Assembly: GCA_009778425.1 (NCBI GenBank)
Contig: WRJU01000227.1
Span: 1-13,623 of the forward strand
DNA from: Pseudomonadota bacterium
GTDB taxonomy: Bacteria > Pseudomonadota > Gammaproteobacteria > Burkholderiales > Rhodocyclaceae
Direction of reading: 5' to 3'
DNA length: 13,623 bases
Shown: in pieces, positions 1 through 8,607 of the stretch
Position numbering within the stretch: the first letter of the stretch is position 1
Layout: each line of letters opens with the position of its first letter
Program-made: the position numbers and the translations under genes
The notes under the pieces: model-generated
The model's database searches: none
Told to the model about the DNA's origin: nothing
The model's input: only the letters and a program-made list of their open reading frames with translations

Positions 1-168
1 GGTCAGCACACAAACGGAAGAGGCGCGCAGGATGATGTGAAGCAGGCTTTCGAGGAGTGGGGCAAGATCATCAATGAAAATCGGAATAATGAAAGGAATT
101 CGCTTCCGCCTGCTGCTCCCTTGCGCGGTTTCCTGCGCTCCGACCCCAAGATCAGCGATCTGGATTGA
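1..168 (+). CDS. C-terminal fragment of an unidentified protein
   Basis: An open frame enters from the left edge in frame 1 and ends at TGA 166-168, giving 55 residues. The peptide is mixed charged and polar with a helical stretch (AFEEWGKIINENR, about residues 16-28), a Pro/Ala-rich patch and an acidic end (DPKISDLD). Nothing in it is a diagnostic motif. It points toward the minus-strand regulator gene that ends at 237, so the two are convergent with 68 bp between them. I do not recognise the family. The plausible composition and the stop just before a convergent gene make it more likely real than the antisense frame over the same bases. Confidence 0.5.
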   Translation, partial: GQHTNGRGAQDDVKQAFEEWGKIINENRNNERNSLPPAAPLRGFLRSDPKISDLD

Positions 169-236
169 GTGCGCGCGGTACGGCCGCCCTGGCTGGCGGA
201 CCGACTTGGCCAGAACAACGGCCTGAGTCAGGAGGG

Positions 237-1625
237 TTATTTATACCCATACCGATCCATCATGCGGTAGGCGGTGCGCTCGGACACGCCCATCGCCTCG
301 GCCACGCGCCGCCGGTTGCCGCCGTATTTCTTGAGTAGGTTGGCCAGGTATTCGCGCTCGATCTTTTCGAGCGTGGGTTCACCGCGCAGCACCAATGCTT
401 CGTCCAACGATCCAATACCCGGCGCAGCAGCGGCCATGAAGGATGGCTGCGCGGCCTGAAGCGATCCCAGGTGCGGCACATCGATTTCCTGTTCGTTGCC
501 CAGAACGATCAGTGCGCGCTCGATGACGTTACGCAGTTCGCGCACGTTGCCCGGCCAGTCGTAGGCCATCAGCCGACGGATTGCTTCCGGGCTGATGGCG
601 ACCGGCCGTAGACCCATGGCCTGACGTCTGCGGGCGACAAAGTGGGCAGCCAGCGCCGCAATGTCCTCGCGGCGCTGGCGCAGGGGTGGCACTTCGATAA
701 GGAAGGTTGATAAACGATAGTACAGGTCGTCGCGAAATTTACCCTTTGACGCGCGCTGACGTAGGTCGCGGTTGGTGGCCGTGATAATGCGCGCGTCGGC
801 GCGCAGATCGGTATTGGCTCCAACGTGCCGGAAGCGCCCGGTTTCCAGCACCCTGAGCAATTTAGCCTGAATCGTCGTGCCAGCCTCGCCGATTTCGTCC
901 AGAAACAATGTGCCGCGCGTGGCCGCTTCTATGAGGCCAGCCTTGCGCCGGTCGGCTCCTGTGAATGCGCCGCGTTCGTGTCCGAACAGTTCGGATTCGA
1001 ACAGCGACTCCTGCAAGGTGCAGCAATCCACCGCTACGAAGCTCTCGCCACGCCGAGGGCTGGCCGCATGGATGGCCTGGGCGACCAATTCCTTGCCGGA
1101 GCCGCTTTCGCCCTGAATCAGTACCGTGACCTCAGAGCCCGCGACATCGCCGATCAGGCGATGCAATTGCTGCATCGCTGGGCTGTCGCCGATCATGGTG
1201 TTGCCGGCATCGGTGTGACACAGCGCCTTCTTCGCGTGCCATTGGCTGCGCTCCAACACGCTGCGGATCACCAGTTCGAGTTCATCCAGATTGACCGGTT
1301 TGACCAAGTAATCGGCCGCACCGAGGCGCATGGCCTCGACCGCCTGACTGATGTTGCCATATGCTGTGAGCATTACAACGGGTCGGGAATTGACGGTTTC
1401 CACGAGCGGGCCAAATCCGTCCGCATCGGGCAGATTCACGTCCAGCAGCACCAGATCGGGGGCGAAAGCGGTAATGCGCTCGCGCGCGCGCCGCCACGAA
1501 TCGGCACCATCGACTTCGTAGCCGGCCTTGCCCAATTCCTTGACGAGCAGGCGATTGAGGACTGAATCGTCTTCAACGACGAGGATGGATGCGTACAAGG
1601 GGCGATCTTCAGTCAACCGGTGCAT
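237..1625 (-). CDS. NtrC-family sigma-54-dependent response regulator
   Basis: A 462-residue DNA-binding regulator that activates sigma-54 RNA polymerase when phosphorylated. Domains in order: receiver (about 12-125) with acidic pocket VVEDD and phospho-acceptor Asp62 in LLDVNLPD; AAA+ domain (about 145-375) with Walker A GESGSGKE at 172-179, the sigma-54-contacting GAFTGA loop at 219-224, Walker B LFLDEIG at 240-246 and an R-finger region with FRDDLYYRL; and a Fis-type helix-turn-helix at the C-terminus (NRRRVAEAMGVSERTAYR). Its ATG at 1623-1625 overlaps the 3' end of the kinase gene by 17 bp, so the two are translationally linked and probably cognate. A GTG 27 bp upstream is an alternative start; no good ribosome site decides between them. 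The likely target is the -24/-12 promoter at 9681-9696 heading the same gene set, which would give positive autoregulation. Confidence 0.95.
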   Translation of the reverse strand: MHRLTEDRPLYASILVVEDDSVLNRLLVKELGKAGYEVDGADSWRRARERITAFAPDLVLLDVNLPDADGFGPLVETVNSRPVVMLTAYGNISQAVEAMRLGAADYLVKPVNLDELELVIRSVLERSQWHAKKALCHTDAGNTMIGDSPAMQQLHRLIGDVAGSEVTVLIQGESGSGKELVAQAIHAASPRRGESFVAVDCCTLQESLFESELFGHERGAFTGADRRKAGLIEAATRGTLFLDEIGEAGTTIQAKLLRVLETGRFRHVGANTDLRADARIITATNRDLRQRASKGKFRDDLYYRLSTFLIEVPPLRQRREDIAALAAHFVARRRQAMGLRPVAISPEAIRRLMAYDWPGNVRELRNVIERALIVLGNEQEIDVPHLGSLQAAQPSFMAAAAPGIGSLDEALVLRGEPTLEKIEREYLANLLKKYGGNRRRVAEAMGVSERTAYRMMDRYGYK

Positions 1626-3612
1626 GATCGGTATTGTCGGTATTGTCGGCACTTTCGGTCAATGCCGCGTCGGACACTTGTTTCAGCGTCAGCGTGAAGC
1701 AACTTCCCTGTCCGGGTGTGCTGTCGGCTTCGATGTGCCCACCGAACCGTTCCATGATGGCCTTGCTGATAGCCAAGCCCAGGCCGGTACCGCGCTGCCC
1801 GTCTGCGCGGCGACTGAAAAAGGGCATGAAGATCAGGGCAATGTCAGCCTCCGCGATGCCGCAGCCCGTATCGCGCATGGCAAGCTGAAACCACTGTCCA
1901 TCGCTGGAGGATGTTCCCTCGATGTCGATCCGGCCGCCCTGTGGCATGGCGTGCAGTGCGTTGTGCACCAGATTCACCAGAACCTGGCGCAACTCGGCTT
2001 CGTCGCCCATTACGCACAGCGTTTGCGGTACACCGTTGATGCTGACCAGAACGCCGCGCACACGGCATTCCTCGCGCAGCAATGCCAACACGTCATCGAT
2101 GGCAACGGCTACGTTCACCGGCTGAAGCATCTGGGTCGGCGTCTGGCTCATTTGCATCATTCGCTGAGTCGTCAGGACGCAGCGGTCGATTTCATGGTCG
2201 ACCAGTTCCAGGTAGTCGGTCAGTTCTTCGCTGTCCATCCGACCGCTGCGCAGGCCACGCAAACTCGCTTGCAGCGCGATGCGGATCGACGCCAGCGGGT
2301 TGTGAATTTCGTGGGCCACCCCGTTGGCTAACAGGCCGATGGTGGACAAGCGCTGCTGTTGGGAGAACCTCAGTGTCCGCTCCAGCGGGCGGATGACCTC
2401 AATGACCAGCGTTTGCCCGTCTTCCTGGGGCAAGGGTGCGGCGTCAATGTCGACATCTACCGTACTGCCGCTGACATGCCGCAGACTGATCATGCTGCGC
2501 ACCGGTCGGGCGCACTCGCGGATTTCGGCGATCGGGCAAGTCACCAGTGTGCTGGGGCATGGCTCGTTCAAGCCGCAACTGGTGCGATAGCAATGCTGCC
2601 CGACCAAGGCGGGCAGATCGTGGCCAAGCAGGCTGGCATAGGCATGGTTAGCCAGATGAATGCGGTAGTCGGAGCCAATCACGACCACGGGATCGGGCAT
2701 GCCATCAATCAACTGTTGTAGAAACTGCCGCTCGTGCCGCAAAGTGACTACAGTTTCGCGCAAGCGATCTGCCATATGATTGAAGGCGTGGGCAACACGG
2801 CCCAGTTCATCGCGCGCGGGGGATTTCACGCGCGCTTCGAGGTCGCCCGCCGCCAGCTTGTCGGTGGCCTGCGCCAGCGAGGCAAGCGGCTCGCTCACTT
2901 GTCGACGCAGGGTCACAAGCATGATCAGGGCGAAGAGAGCCAGCGCACTCAAGCCCACGGCCGACAGCAACAGTATCGGGTCACGACCCAAGCTGGAAAA
3001 GGCTCTTGGCTGAAAGTCAACCACCAGTAAGCCATTGACTGGATGCAGTTCCAGCGAGCCGTGGCACTGGCCGCAACGATCGTGGTTGTGTATTGGATAG
3101 ACGATCTGCAATCGCTCGCCGTCAGCCTCGGCGCTCCAACGCAACCGTTCTTGACATTGAGTCTCGTGGCAAAGTTCGCGCGTCGATACCGGCGGCTCTG
3201 GCGCCGTCGCACCATCGTGGGACGCGAAGCGAACCTCGCCCACGGGATTCAGCAACCGCGCCTGATCTACGCCGGGAGCCCGCCCGAGGTACTTCAGGAT
3301 GTCGGTCATGCCCCCCAGGTCGCGCTTGAGCATGGCGTTCTGTAAGCTGGCCTCGAACAGCCGAACCATGCGCCGGGCCGATTCTTCCTGCTGAAGGCGC
3401 AATTCACTTTGATTGACCGCCAGCGTCAGCGCCACCAATGTGCCTGCGGAAGCCAGTAGAGCCACGATCAGGCCCAGTGTCAGGCGGCGCGAGAGCGATG
3501 CGCTCCACCAAATACGCCAACGTGCTTGGCGGATGACAGGGCGAGAAAGCGGGAGCGACAGGGGCATGGGCGGTGTTGTTATGCGTCTGGTTCTTCGGGG
3601 AGTCGAATCCAT
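1609..3612 (-). CDS. membrane histidine kinase with CxxCH heme-binding sensor domain and Cys-rich PAS
   Basis: A 667-residue sensor kinase of the inner membrane. Visible in order: a basic N-terminus; TM1 (about 44-66); a periplasmic domain (about 67-211) with one c-type heme motif CGQCH at about 180-184 and two further Cys in LCHETQC; TM2 (about 212-235); HAMP (about 236-290); PAS (about 297-410) with a Cys-rich stretch (HCYRTSCGLNEPC, then TCP); HisKA with AHEIHNPL, phospho-acceptor His434; and HATPase_c with N-box NLVHNALHAM, DTGCGI and GTGLGLAI. ATG 3610-3612 is chosen because CGGAG lies 8 nt upstream; a TTG at 3672 would add 20 residues. It follows the chaperone gene by 74 bp and overlaps the NtrC-type regulator. 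The covalent heme suggests sensing of periplasmic redox state or a small ligand. The signal itself is unknown. Confidence 0.93.
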   Translation of the reverse strand: MDSTPRRTRRITTPPMPLSLPLSRPVIRQARWRIWWSASLSRRLTLGLIVALLASAGTLVALTLAVNQSELRLQQEESARRMVRLFEASLQNAMLKRDLGGMTDILKYLGRAPGVDQARLLNPVGEVRFASHDGATAPEPPVSTRELCHETQCQERLRWSAEADGERLQIVYPIHNHDRCGQCHGSLELHPVNGLLVVDFQPRAFSSLGRDPILLLSAVGLSALALFALIMLVTLRRQVSEPLASLAQATDKLAAGDLEARVKSPARDELGRVAHAFNHMADRLRETVVTLRHERQFLQQLIDGMPDPVVVIGSDYRIHLANHAYASLLGHDLPALVGQHCYRTSCGLNEPCPSTLVTCPIAEIRECARPVRSMISLRHVSGSTVDVDIDAAPLPQEDGQTLVIEVIRPLERTLRFSQQQRLSTIGLLANGVAHEIHNPLASIRIALQASLRGLRSGRMDSEELTDYLELVDHEIDRCVLTTQRMMQMSQTPTQMLQPVNVAVAIDDVLALLREECRVRGVLVSINGVPQTLCVMGDEAELRQVLVNLVHNALHAMPQGGRIDIEGTSSSDGQWFQLAMRDTGCGIAEADIALIFMPFFSRRADGQRGTGLGLAISKAIMERFGGHIEADSTPGQGSCFTLTLKQVSDAALTESADNTDNTDHAPVD
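1629..1649. repeat. short 9-bp tandem repeat at the kinase/regulator overlap
   Basis: CGGTATTGT occurs twice head to tail (1629-1637 and 1638-1646) followed by CGG. On the minus strand it encodes the NTDNTD stretch near the end of the kinase and, in another frame, lies just upstream of the chosen regulator start. The unit is a multiple of three, so copy changes would not shift frame. Confidence 0.7.
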
Positions 3613-3686
3613 CTGACTGCTCCGATTGTATTGCAGAGACCGATCGCATTCACTTGCGCAGCGGCTCAGCAATGCAGCCTTCTCCG

Positions 3687-4352
3687 TTACGCAGCCTCAT
3701 CGGCGACAGTCGGCAGCCGCGCGAGGCAATGCTCGCAGGCCGCCAGGGTCAGACCCGCCAGCGCAGCGTAGAACGGCGTGGCCGCGCGCTGAGCAACCCG
3801 GCTGGCGAACGACGGTAGCCATGTCAGCAGGTGCGACTTGAGAAAGCAAGCCGCTTCCTTGAGTTCGCCGCGCTCCAGCAGCAAGGCCACGAACTCCAGT
3901 TCGGTGACAAGATGGTCGTCGGCGCGCTGCCGCCAGTCGACCGCCTGCAAGCCGTGGCGGCGGTAGAACGCGCGCACGGCAAAGGTCGGCTCTTGCAGCA
4001 TCAGGTGATCTTCGTCGCGCCAGACCGATTCGTGCGGCGACGCACGTAGCGCGTGCGTGAGGTAAATGGCGGCGAAGTCGGCCGCGAGATCGTCCTCGCT
4101 GGGAACCGGCAGTTCGGCGCTTTCGTCGTCGCACGGTATGCCAGCCAGCGCGCCCAAGGCGCGATCCATGCAGTGCATCCAGGGATTGTTCTGCGGAACC
4201 AGCATCAGCGAGGCGGGAAAGCCGTTTGCATGCAGCTCGGCCAGAACCCGTGGCGAGCGCTCGGACGCATGCAGCCAAGCCAGTGCGCGCAGGTCTTCTG
4301 CCGCCAGAAACGAATCATCCTTGGCATCAATTGGCTGTGCGCTGGCGGTCAT
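3687..4352 (-). CDS. TorD/DmsD-family molybdoenzyme maturation chaperone
   Basis: A 221-residue cytoplasmic all-helical protein of the usual TorD/DmsD/NarJ length. These chaperones bind the Tat signal peptide of a molybdoenzyme and hold it until cofactor insertion is finished. Family-like features are the central ADFAAIYLTH helix, an EPTFAVRAFY segment, and the DDHLVTELEFVALLL stretch (about 145-159) that matches the conserved Asp-His/Glu helix of the family. The ATG overlaps the stop of the ferredoxin-subunit gene by 4 bp (ATGA), so the two are translationally coupled. The client is presumably the Tat-signal molybdoenzyme two genes upstream. Family assignment rests on these motifs plus context; overall identity in this family is always low. 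Confidence 0.88.
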   Translation of the reverse strand: MTASAQPIDAKDDSFLAAEDLRALAWLHASERSPRVLAELHANGFPASLMLVPQNNPWMHCMDRALGALAGIPCDDESAELPVPSEDDLAADFAAIYLTHALRASPHESVWRDEDHLMLQEPTFAVRAFYRRHGLQAVDWRQRADDHLVTELEFVALLLERGELKEAACFLKSHLLTWLPSFASRVAQRAATPFYAALAGLTLAACEHCLARLPTVADEAA

Positions 4353-5083
4353 GGCGAGGCTTTATTCTCCGTGGGTTTCTCAGATGCCGCCGCGACGCGC
4401 CCTTTGGGATGCGCAATGAAGACAATCGAGGGGTTGGTCAACTCTGGATTGGCCATGTGCTGAACCTGGCGCACGGGAACGTCTTTGCCTTGAACCATGG
4501 CCTTGGTATCCCAGGTACCGGCACGTAACTGGTCAATGGGGCCGATGTCGAGTACCCGCATCATGCAGGCCGATACGCAGTACGGTTTGCGGCCGGCTTC
4601 CAGTTCGTCGATACACATATTGCATTTCTTGACGATATTCTCGGTCGGGTCGTACTGCGGCGCGCCAAACGGGCAGGCGGCCTCGCAGCGGCGACAGCCG
4701 ATGCACAGCGTGGAGTCGATGTCTACCACCCCGTTATCGGCGCGCTTCCAGATTGCGCCGGTCGGGCAGGTCGGCAGACAGGCCGGTTCGGCACAGTGGT
4801 TGCACGACATGTTCACCTTGTAGGCGAACACTTCCGGGAACGTGCCGCCTTCGACGTACATCACCCGCCGCAAGCGCGGCCCCGGTGGCAGGCCGTTCTT
4901 GTCCTTGCAGGCGATTTCGCAGGCGCGGCAGCCGATGCAATCAACGTTGTTGTGGATGAAACCCCATTGCTGCCTGGGTTTGACCGGCTCGTAGGTCGCT
5001 GCGTCGCGGTGCTCCTGCGCGTGCTTCGCGCGCGCCGAGGCGTCAACGCCGAACTTGTTGATGATGACCTGTTTTTCAGCCAT
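4349..5083 (-). CDS. DmsB-like 4x[4Fe-4S] ferredoxin subunit of the molybdoenzyme
   Basis: A 244-residue iron-sulfur electron-transfer subunit. Sixteen Cys form four ferredoxin-type clusters: C49/C52/C55/C59, C94/C97/C102/C106, C127/C130/C133/C137 and C154/C157/C169/C173, the arrangement of DmsB/NrfC/PsrB proteins. The third Cys of the second group (C102) is kept as Cys, as in DmsB, rather than Trp as in NarH. No signal peptide is visible, so it is expected to be exported folded, hitch-hiking on the Tat signal of the catalytic partner. It has a DmsB-like ending (NPELTNPSIVF) and a charged Ala-rich tail. AGGAGG lies 8 nt before the ATG, 12 bp after the catalytic gene stop; its own stop overlaps the chaperone start. 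It should pass electrons from the pentaheme cytochrome to the molybdenum subunit. Confidence 0.95.
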   Translation of the reverse strand: MAEKQVIINKFGVDASARAKHAQEHRDAATYEPVKPRQQWGFIHNNVDCIGCRACEIACKDKNGLPPGPRLRRVMYVEGGTFPEVFAYKVNMSCNHCAEPACLPTCPTGAIWKRADNGVVDIDSTLCIGCRRCEAACPFGAPQYDPTENIVKKCNMCIDELEAGRKPYCVSACMMRVLDIGPIDQLRAGTWDTKAMVQGKDVPVRQVQHMANPELTNPSIVFIAHPKGRVAAASEKPTENKASP

Positions 5084-5095
5084 GACACGAGCCTC

Positions 5096-7717
5096 CTACA
5101 TGTCGCGGCGGAACACCGCCGAGCGAGCTACCGACAGTTCGTCCCAACCGGGCCGATGCTCCAGATCGGTTTTTTTGATCTGCACCATGGCGTTGTTGTA
5201 GGCGAACGCGCCTGCTGGGGTGGGGTTGTCCAGTGTCAGAAAATCGGGGTTGCCGGCGCGATCCACGCCGTCCTTGTCCGGATCCATCCACGCGCCCTCG
5301 AACAACACCAGCACACCGGGCATCAACCGTTCAGTCACGTAGGCGGGAGCGACGCACTTGCCACGGTCGTTCCAGACTTCCACCGTATCGCCGGTTTGAA
5401 TGCCGAGTTTTTTGGCATCGCTGGCATTGATGGTGACTTCTTGCGTGTAGGTTTCCCGCAGCCACGGAATGTTGTTGAAGATCGAATGTGTGCGCCAGCG
5501 CGGGTGCGGACTGACCAGATGGAACGGGTATTTCTGGGCGATTGGGTGGTTGAGCGACTCAAAAGGCTCGATCCACTTGGGAATGTAGGGAATTTCGTAA
5601 CCGAACTGGGTCTTGGTCCAGTCAGTGATGCTTGCCAGGTAGGTCGAGAATATTTCGATCTTGCCCGACGCCGTCTCGAACGGCTTGCCGTTGGCAATTT
5701 GTTCGCGGAAGGCGATTTGCGGCTCCTTGAAAACAAACTTGTAGATGCCGTGCTGTTTGAATTCCTCCCACTGCATGGTTACGCCCTGGTGGTGCTGCAC
5801 GCTGCCTTCCCACCAAGCTTGGAGATAGGCTTCGTCCACGGCGTCGGGGTTCTGGAAGTAGCTGCGGTCGGCGCGCGGGTTGTAGCGTTTGCCGAGGTCT
5901 TTCAGGCTGGGATCGATCGCTTCCAGCCGGTAGCACAACTCGGTGAACACCTGAAAATCGCTCTTGCTCTCGCCCAGCGGCTGGATCACCCGAGGCCGAT
6001 GAATGTAGTAATGGCCTTTGTACCAGGGCAGAGCCACGTCGTGGCGCTCGAAGTGGGTGGCAATCGGCAGCAGGTAATCGGCCCAGATGCCCGAGGGCGT
6101 GATGGTGGAGTCCATGCACACTACCAGTTCGAGCTTCTCGATGGCCTGGATTTCCTTGTTGATGTTGGTGAGTTGGTTGAACCAGTCGCTGCCCTGCCAG
6201 AAGATGCCCTTGATGTTGGGAATCAGGCCGTCGAGGTTGTCCTGGCGCGGCCATAGGCCAATCTCTTCCCGCTTCACGTTCGGATAATTCAGCACGCAGT
6301 GCGCCCAGCGATCGGACTTGATCGAACCCCACCACAGGTTGGCGTTCTCATCGTAAGGGTAGGCTACGCTCTCGCTGTGCCACGCTTTGCCCACACCTTC
6401 GGCGCAGCCGCCCAGGATGCCGATGTTGCCGGTCATGGCCTGCAAGGCAGCGGCCATGCGATTGTATTGCTCGCCGTAGCTGGCGCGGCCTGGCCCCCAG
6501 GACGCCTTCAGTGCCGCTGGCTTGGTTTTGGCGTACAGCTCGGCCAACTTGCGAATGTCGTCGGCCTTGACGCCGCAAATCTGTTCAGCCCATTCCGGCG
6601 TCTTGGGCGTGTTGTCGTACTTGCCGAGGATGTAGTCCTTAAAATTTTCCTTGCCCGCATACTCCTTGGGCAAGCTTCCCTCATCCATGCCCAACACGAA
6701 GCTGTTGATGAATTTCTGATCCTGCAAGTTGCTGGTGAAGATGTGGTACGCCATCGCGGCCATCATGGCGGCATCGGTATTGGGTTTGATGGGAATCCAC
6801 CAGGCGTCGTACACGGCAGCCGAATCGGTGTACTGCGGGTCTACCAGCACAAACTTGCAGCCGCGCTGCTTTGCGAGGCGCATGTAATAGAACGTGTTGC
6901 CGCCGTGGAAAGTGTAAGCCGGATTCCAGCCCCACATGATGATCAGCTTGCTGTGCGCGAAGGCGTCGTCCTCGTTACCGTCCTGGATGGTGCCGAAGGT
7001 CATGCGGCTGGAGAACGTGGTGCCCTGGTACGACGGCACAGACCAGGAATTGGTGCGGCAGCCGAACATGCCCAGAAAGCGCGCCAGCAGCCCCTCGATC
7101 TGGTCACTCTTGTGCAGCACGCCGTAGCTGGCGCCGGCGTAGGACTGATCCAGCAAGGCGGTAGGCCCGTAATCCTTCTTGAGTTGGATCATCTTGTTGG
7201 CGATCTCGTCCAGCGCCTGATCCCAACTGATGCGCTTGAACTTATGCTCGCCGCGCGCGCCGACGCGCTTCATCGGGTACAGCAACCGCTCGGGCGAGTA
7301 CAGGCGGGCGCGGTAGCTGCGCCCGCGCAGGCAGGCGCGCAACTGAGGTTCGGCCTCCGTGTCCTTGCCGTAGCTGCCACCGGCTTGGTATGTGCCGTTG
7401 TCGGTGGACAGCCGCACGATCACGTCGCCTTTCTTGTGAGCCACCAGCACATGCCTTGAGCCGCAGTTATGGGCGCACGAAGTCACTACGGTGGTGAGTT
7501 GGTCGTCGGGGAAATAAGGTTCATATGCGAAGGCGCGTGCTTCTTTGGGTTTGAGCGCGCTCCCGACGCCAACTAATGTGCCCACCAGCGTCGCGGCGCC
7601 AACGCCCATGATCTTCAGGAAGTCACGCCGATGGTAGCTGTCGGCGTGGTTGTCGCGGATGCCGGGAAAGTACGCCGCCGATTCGCCGTATGCTGTCTCA
7701 GGCCAGAGGTTCTTCAT
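5096..7717 (-). CDS. Tat-exported DmsA-like molybdopterin oxidoreductase, catalytic subunit
   Basis: An 873-residue catalytic subunit of the DMSO reductase superfamily. A Tat signal is seen (RRDFLK at 30-35, then a hydrophobic stretch), preceded by an unusually long 29-residue leader. The N-terminal cluster motif reads C81-x3-C85-x3-H89 with C129 in RACLRGRS; a Cys is usual where His89 stands. The following PERLLYPMKRVGARGE and KRISWDQAL segments are strongly DmsA-like. Aligning GCRTNSWSVPSYQG to DmsA places Ser229 as the likely Mo ligand. The last ~150 residues carry the molydopterin-dinucleotide-binding domain (HPRWRTHS, NDRGKC, PGVLVLFEGAW). AAGGAG lies 7 nt before the ATG, which overlaps the cytochrome stop by 4 bp. 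No membrane anchor gene accompanies it. Closest functional class is S-/N-oxide or oxyanion reductase; the substrate cannot be read from sequence. Confidence 0.95.
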   Translation of the reverse strand: MKNLWPETAYGESAAYFPGIRDNHADSYHRRDFLKIMGVGAATLVGTLVGVGSALKPKEARAFAYEPYFPDDQLTTVVTSCAHNCGSRHVLVAHKKGDVIVRLSTDNGTYQAGGSYGKDTEAEPQLRACLRGRSYRARLYSPERLLYPMKRVGARGEHKFKRISWDQALDEIANKMIQLKKDYGPTALLDQSYAGASYGVLHKSDQIEGLLARFLGMFGCRTNSWSVPSYQGTTFSSRMTFGTIQDGNEDDAFAHSKLIIMWGWNPAYTFHGGNTFYYMRLAKQRGCKFVLVDPQYTDSAAVYDAWWIPIKPNTDAAMMAAMAYHIFTSNLQDQKFINSFVLGMDEGSLPKEYAGKENFKDYILGKYDNTPKTPEWAEQICGVKADDIRKLAELYAKTKPAALKASWGPGRASYGEQYNRMAAALQAMTGNIGILGGCAEGVGKAWHSESVAYPYDENANLWWGSIKSDRWAHCVLNYPNVKREEIGLWPRQDNLDGLIPNIKGIFWQGSDWFNQLTNINKEIQAIEKLELVVCMDSTITPSGIWADYLLPIATHFERHDVALPWYKGHYYIHRPRVIQPLGESKSDFQVFTELCYRLEAIDPSLKDLGKRYNPRADRSYFQNPDAVDEAYLQAWWEGSVQHHQGVTMQWEEFKQHGIYKFVFKEPQIAFREQIANGKPFETASGKIEIFSTYLASITDWTKTQFGYEIPYIPKWIEPFESLNHPIAQKYPFHLVSPHPRWRTHSIFNNIPWLRETYTQEVTINASDAKKLGIQTGDTVEVWNDRGKCVAPAYVTERLMPGVLVLFEGAWMDPDKDGVDRAGNPDFLTLDNPTPAGAFAYNNAMVQIKKTDLEHRPGWDELSVARSAVFRRDM

Positions 7718-8607
7718 TTTTTTTCTCCTTGACCCGTAGTGCTAATGAGGAAGCGTGCTTCCGATTCGGTCGGGCGATCCTTGGCCCAATCAGGAGTCTC
7801 GGTAGCCATTTCAGGCCAGGCATGCCTGGGGAAAGGATAGTGAATGCGATACCAGGCACGCCCTCCGTGGCAGCCAAAGCACACGTCTCCTCCGTCTGGC
7901 TTGGCGGCCATCTCCTCAATGGCCTTGGCATTGAGATAGGTGACTTGGTGCCGTGTTGTGCGGATCGCTGTATGACACAACAGGCAGTTGTTTTGAAACG
8001 ATGCCTTCATCTGTGGCCACGGCTCAGGAAGGCCCATCACGGGCCAATTCATCTGGCCGTGACATTTCAAGCATGTTGTTTCTGCCGATACCGTCTTGCG
8101 CAGCGTGAGGTCGGGCTGTGCGGTAGCTGAACTGCCGGGAGCCCTGTCGCGTGGGTCGTTGCCCTGATGGCAGGTGGTGCACCGCAGATTCATGAGCTGT
8201 TTGGCAAGCGCCGTCTCCAGATGCCGACGGTGGAAAGTCTCCTGCTCGCCTTGATAAGTGGAAAGCTGCTGATACCAGCCCTTGACGTTGGAGGCTTCCA
8301 TGCCCGCCGACGAAATTTTGCGCGCCGCAGGCTTCAGCACTTCGGCGTGGCAGTTTAAGCATTGCTGATCGGTAGCCTGCTCGATCGCTGGCTTGAAATG
8401 GATGGGGTCGTATTTGGCCGCCTGATAGCTGACGGAAGACGCAGCGGGCGCACTGGCCTGCGATGCCGGTGAAGTAGAGTCTTTGCAACCGCTCGCGGTC
8501 AGGACGGCGATCAAACTCGCCGACATGACATACGACATCCCAAGGCAAGCATGTCCCTTGCGGCTCGCGCCCATCCGCAGGAACTTCCTAAACCATAGCG
8601 AACTCAT
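7714..8607 (-). CDS. pentaheme c-type cytochrome, probable lipoprotein
   Basis: A 297-residue exported multiheme cytochrome with five CxxCH sites: CLNCH 83-87, CTTCH 143-147, CLKCH 179-183, CLLCH 208-212 and CFGCH 243-247. Additional His residues (for example in HRRHLE and TTRHQV) could be distal heme ligands. The N-terminus is basic, then hydrophobic, ending LTASGC, a plausible lipobox placing the lipidated Cys at 41; a Ser/Ala-rich linker follows. AGGAG lies 9 nt before the ATG. Its stop overlaps the molybdoenzyme start (ATGA), tying expression of the two. With no NrfD/DmsC/NapC-type quinol subunit nearby, it is the obvious electron carrier to the iron-sulfur subunit. I do not recognise it as a named cytochrome family. 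Confidence 0.93.
   Translation of the reverse strand: MSSLWFRKFLRMGASRKGHACLGMSYVMSASLIAVLTASGCKDSTSPASQASAPAASSVSYQAAKYDPIHFKPAIEQATDQQCLNCHAEVLKPAARKISSAGMEASNVKGWYQQLSTYQGEQETFHRRHLETALAKQLMNLRCTTCHQGNDPRDRAPGSSATAQPDLTLRKTVSAETTCLKCHGQMNWPVMGLPEPWPQMKASFQNNCLLCHTAIRTTRHQVTYLNAKAIEEMAAKPDGGDVCFGCHGGRAWYRIHYPFPRHAWPEMATETPDWAKDRPTESEARFLISTTGQGEKK

Noticed and set aside
825..2331. plus-strand open frames of 246 and 267 codons
   Set aside because: They are antisense to the NtrC-type regulator and the kinase and show no recognisable domain.
4796..6256. 486-codon plus-strand open frame
   Set aside because: It is antisense to the ferredoxin subunit and molybdoenzyme genes, has no family motif, and the minus-strand proteins have unmistakable cluster and Tat motifs.
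6299..7459. 386-codon plus-strand open frame
   Set aside because: It lies wholly antisense to the molybdoenzyme N-terminal half; high GC leaves the opposite strand open by chance.
5096..7717. perchlorate, selenate or nitrate reductase (NarG/SerA/PcrA type)
   Set aside because: The cluster motif does not begin with His, the flanking blocks are DmsA-like, and the likely Mo ligand is Ser rather than Asp.
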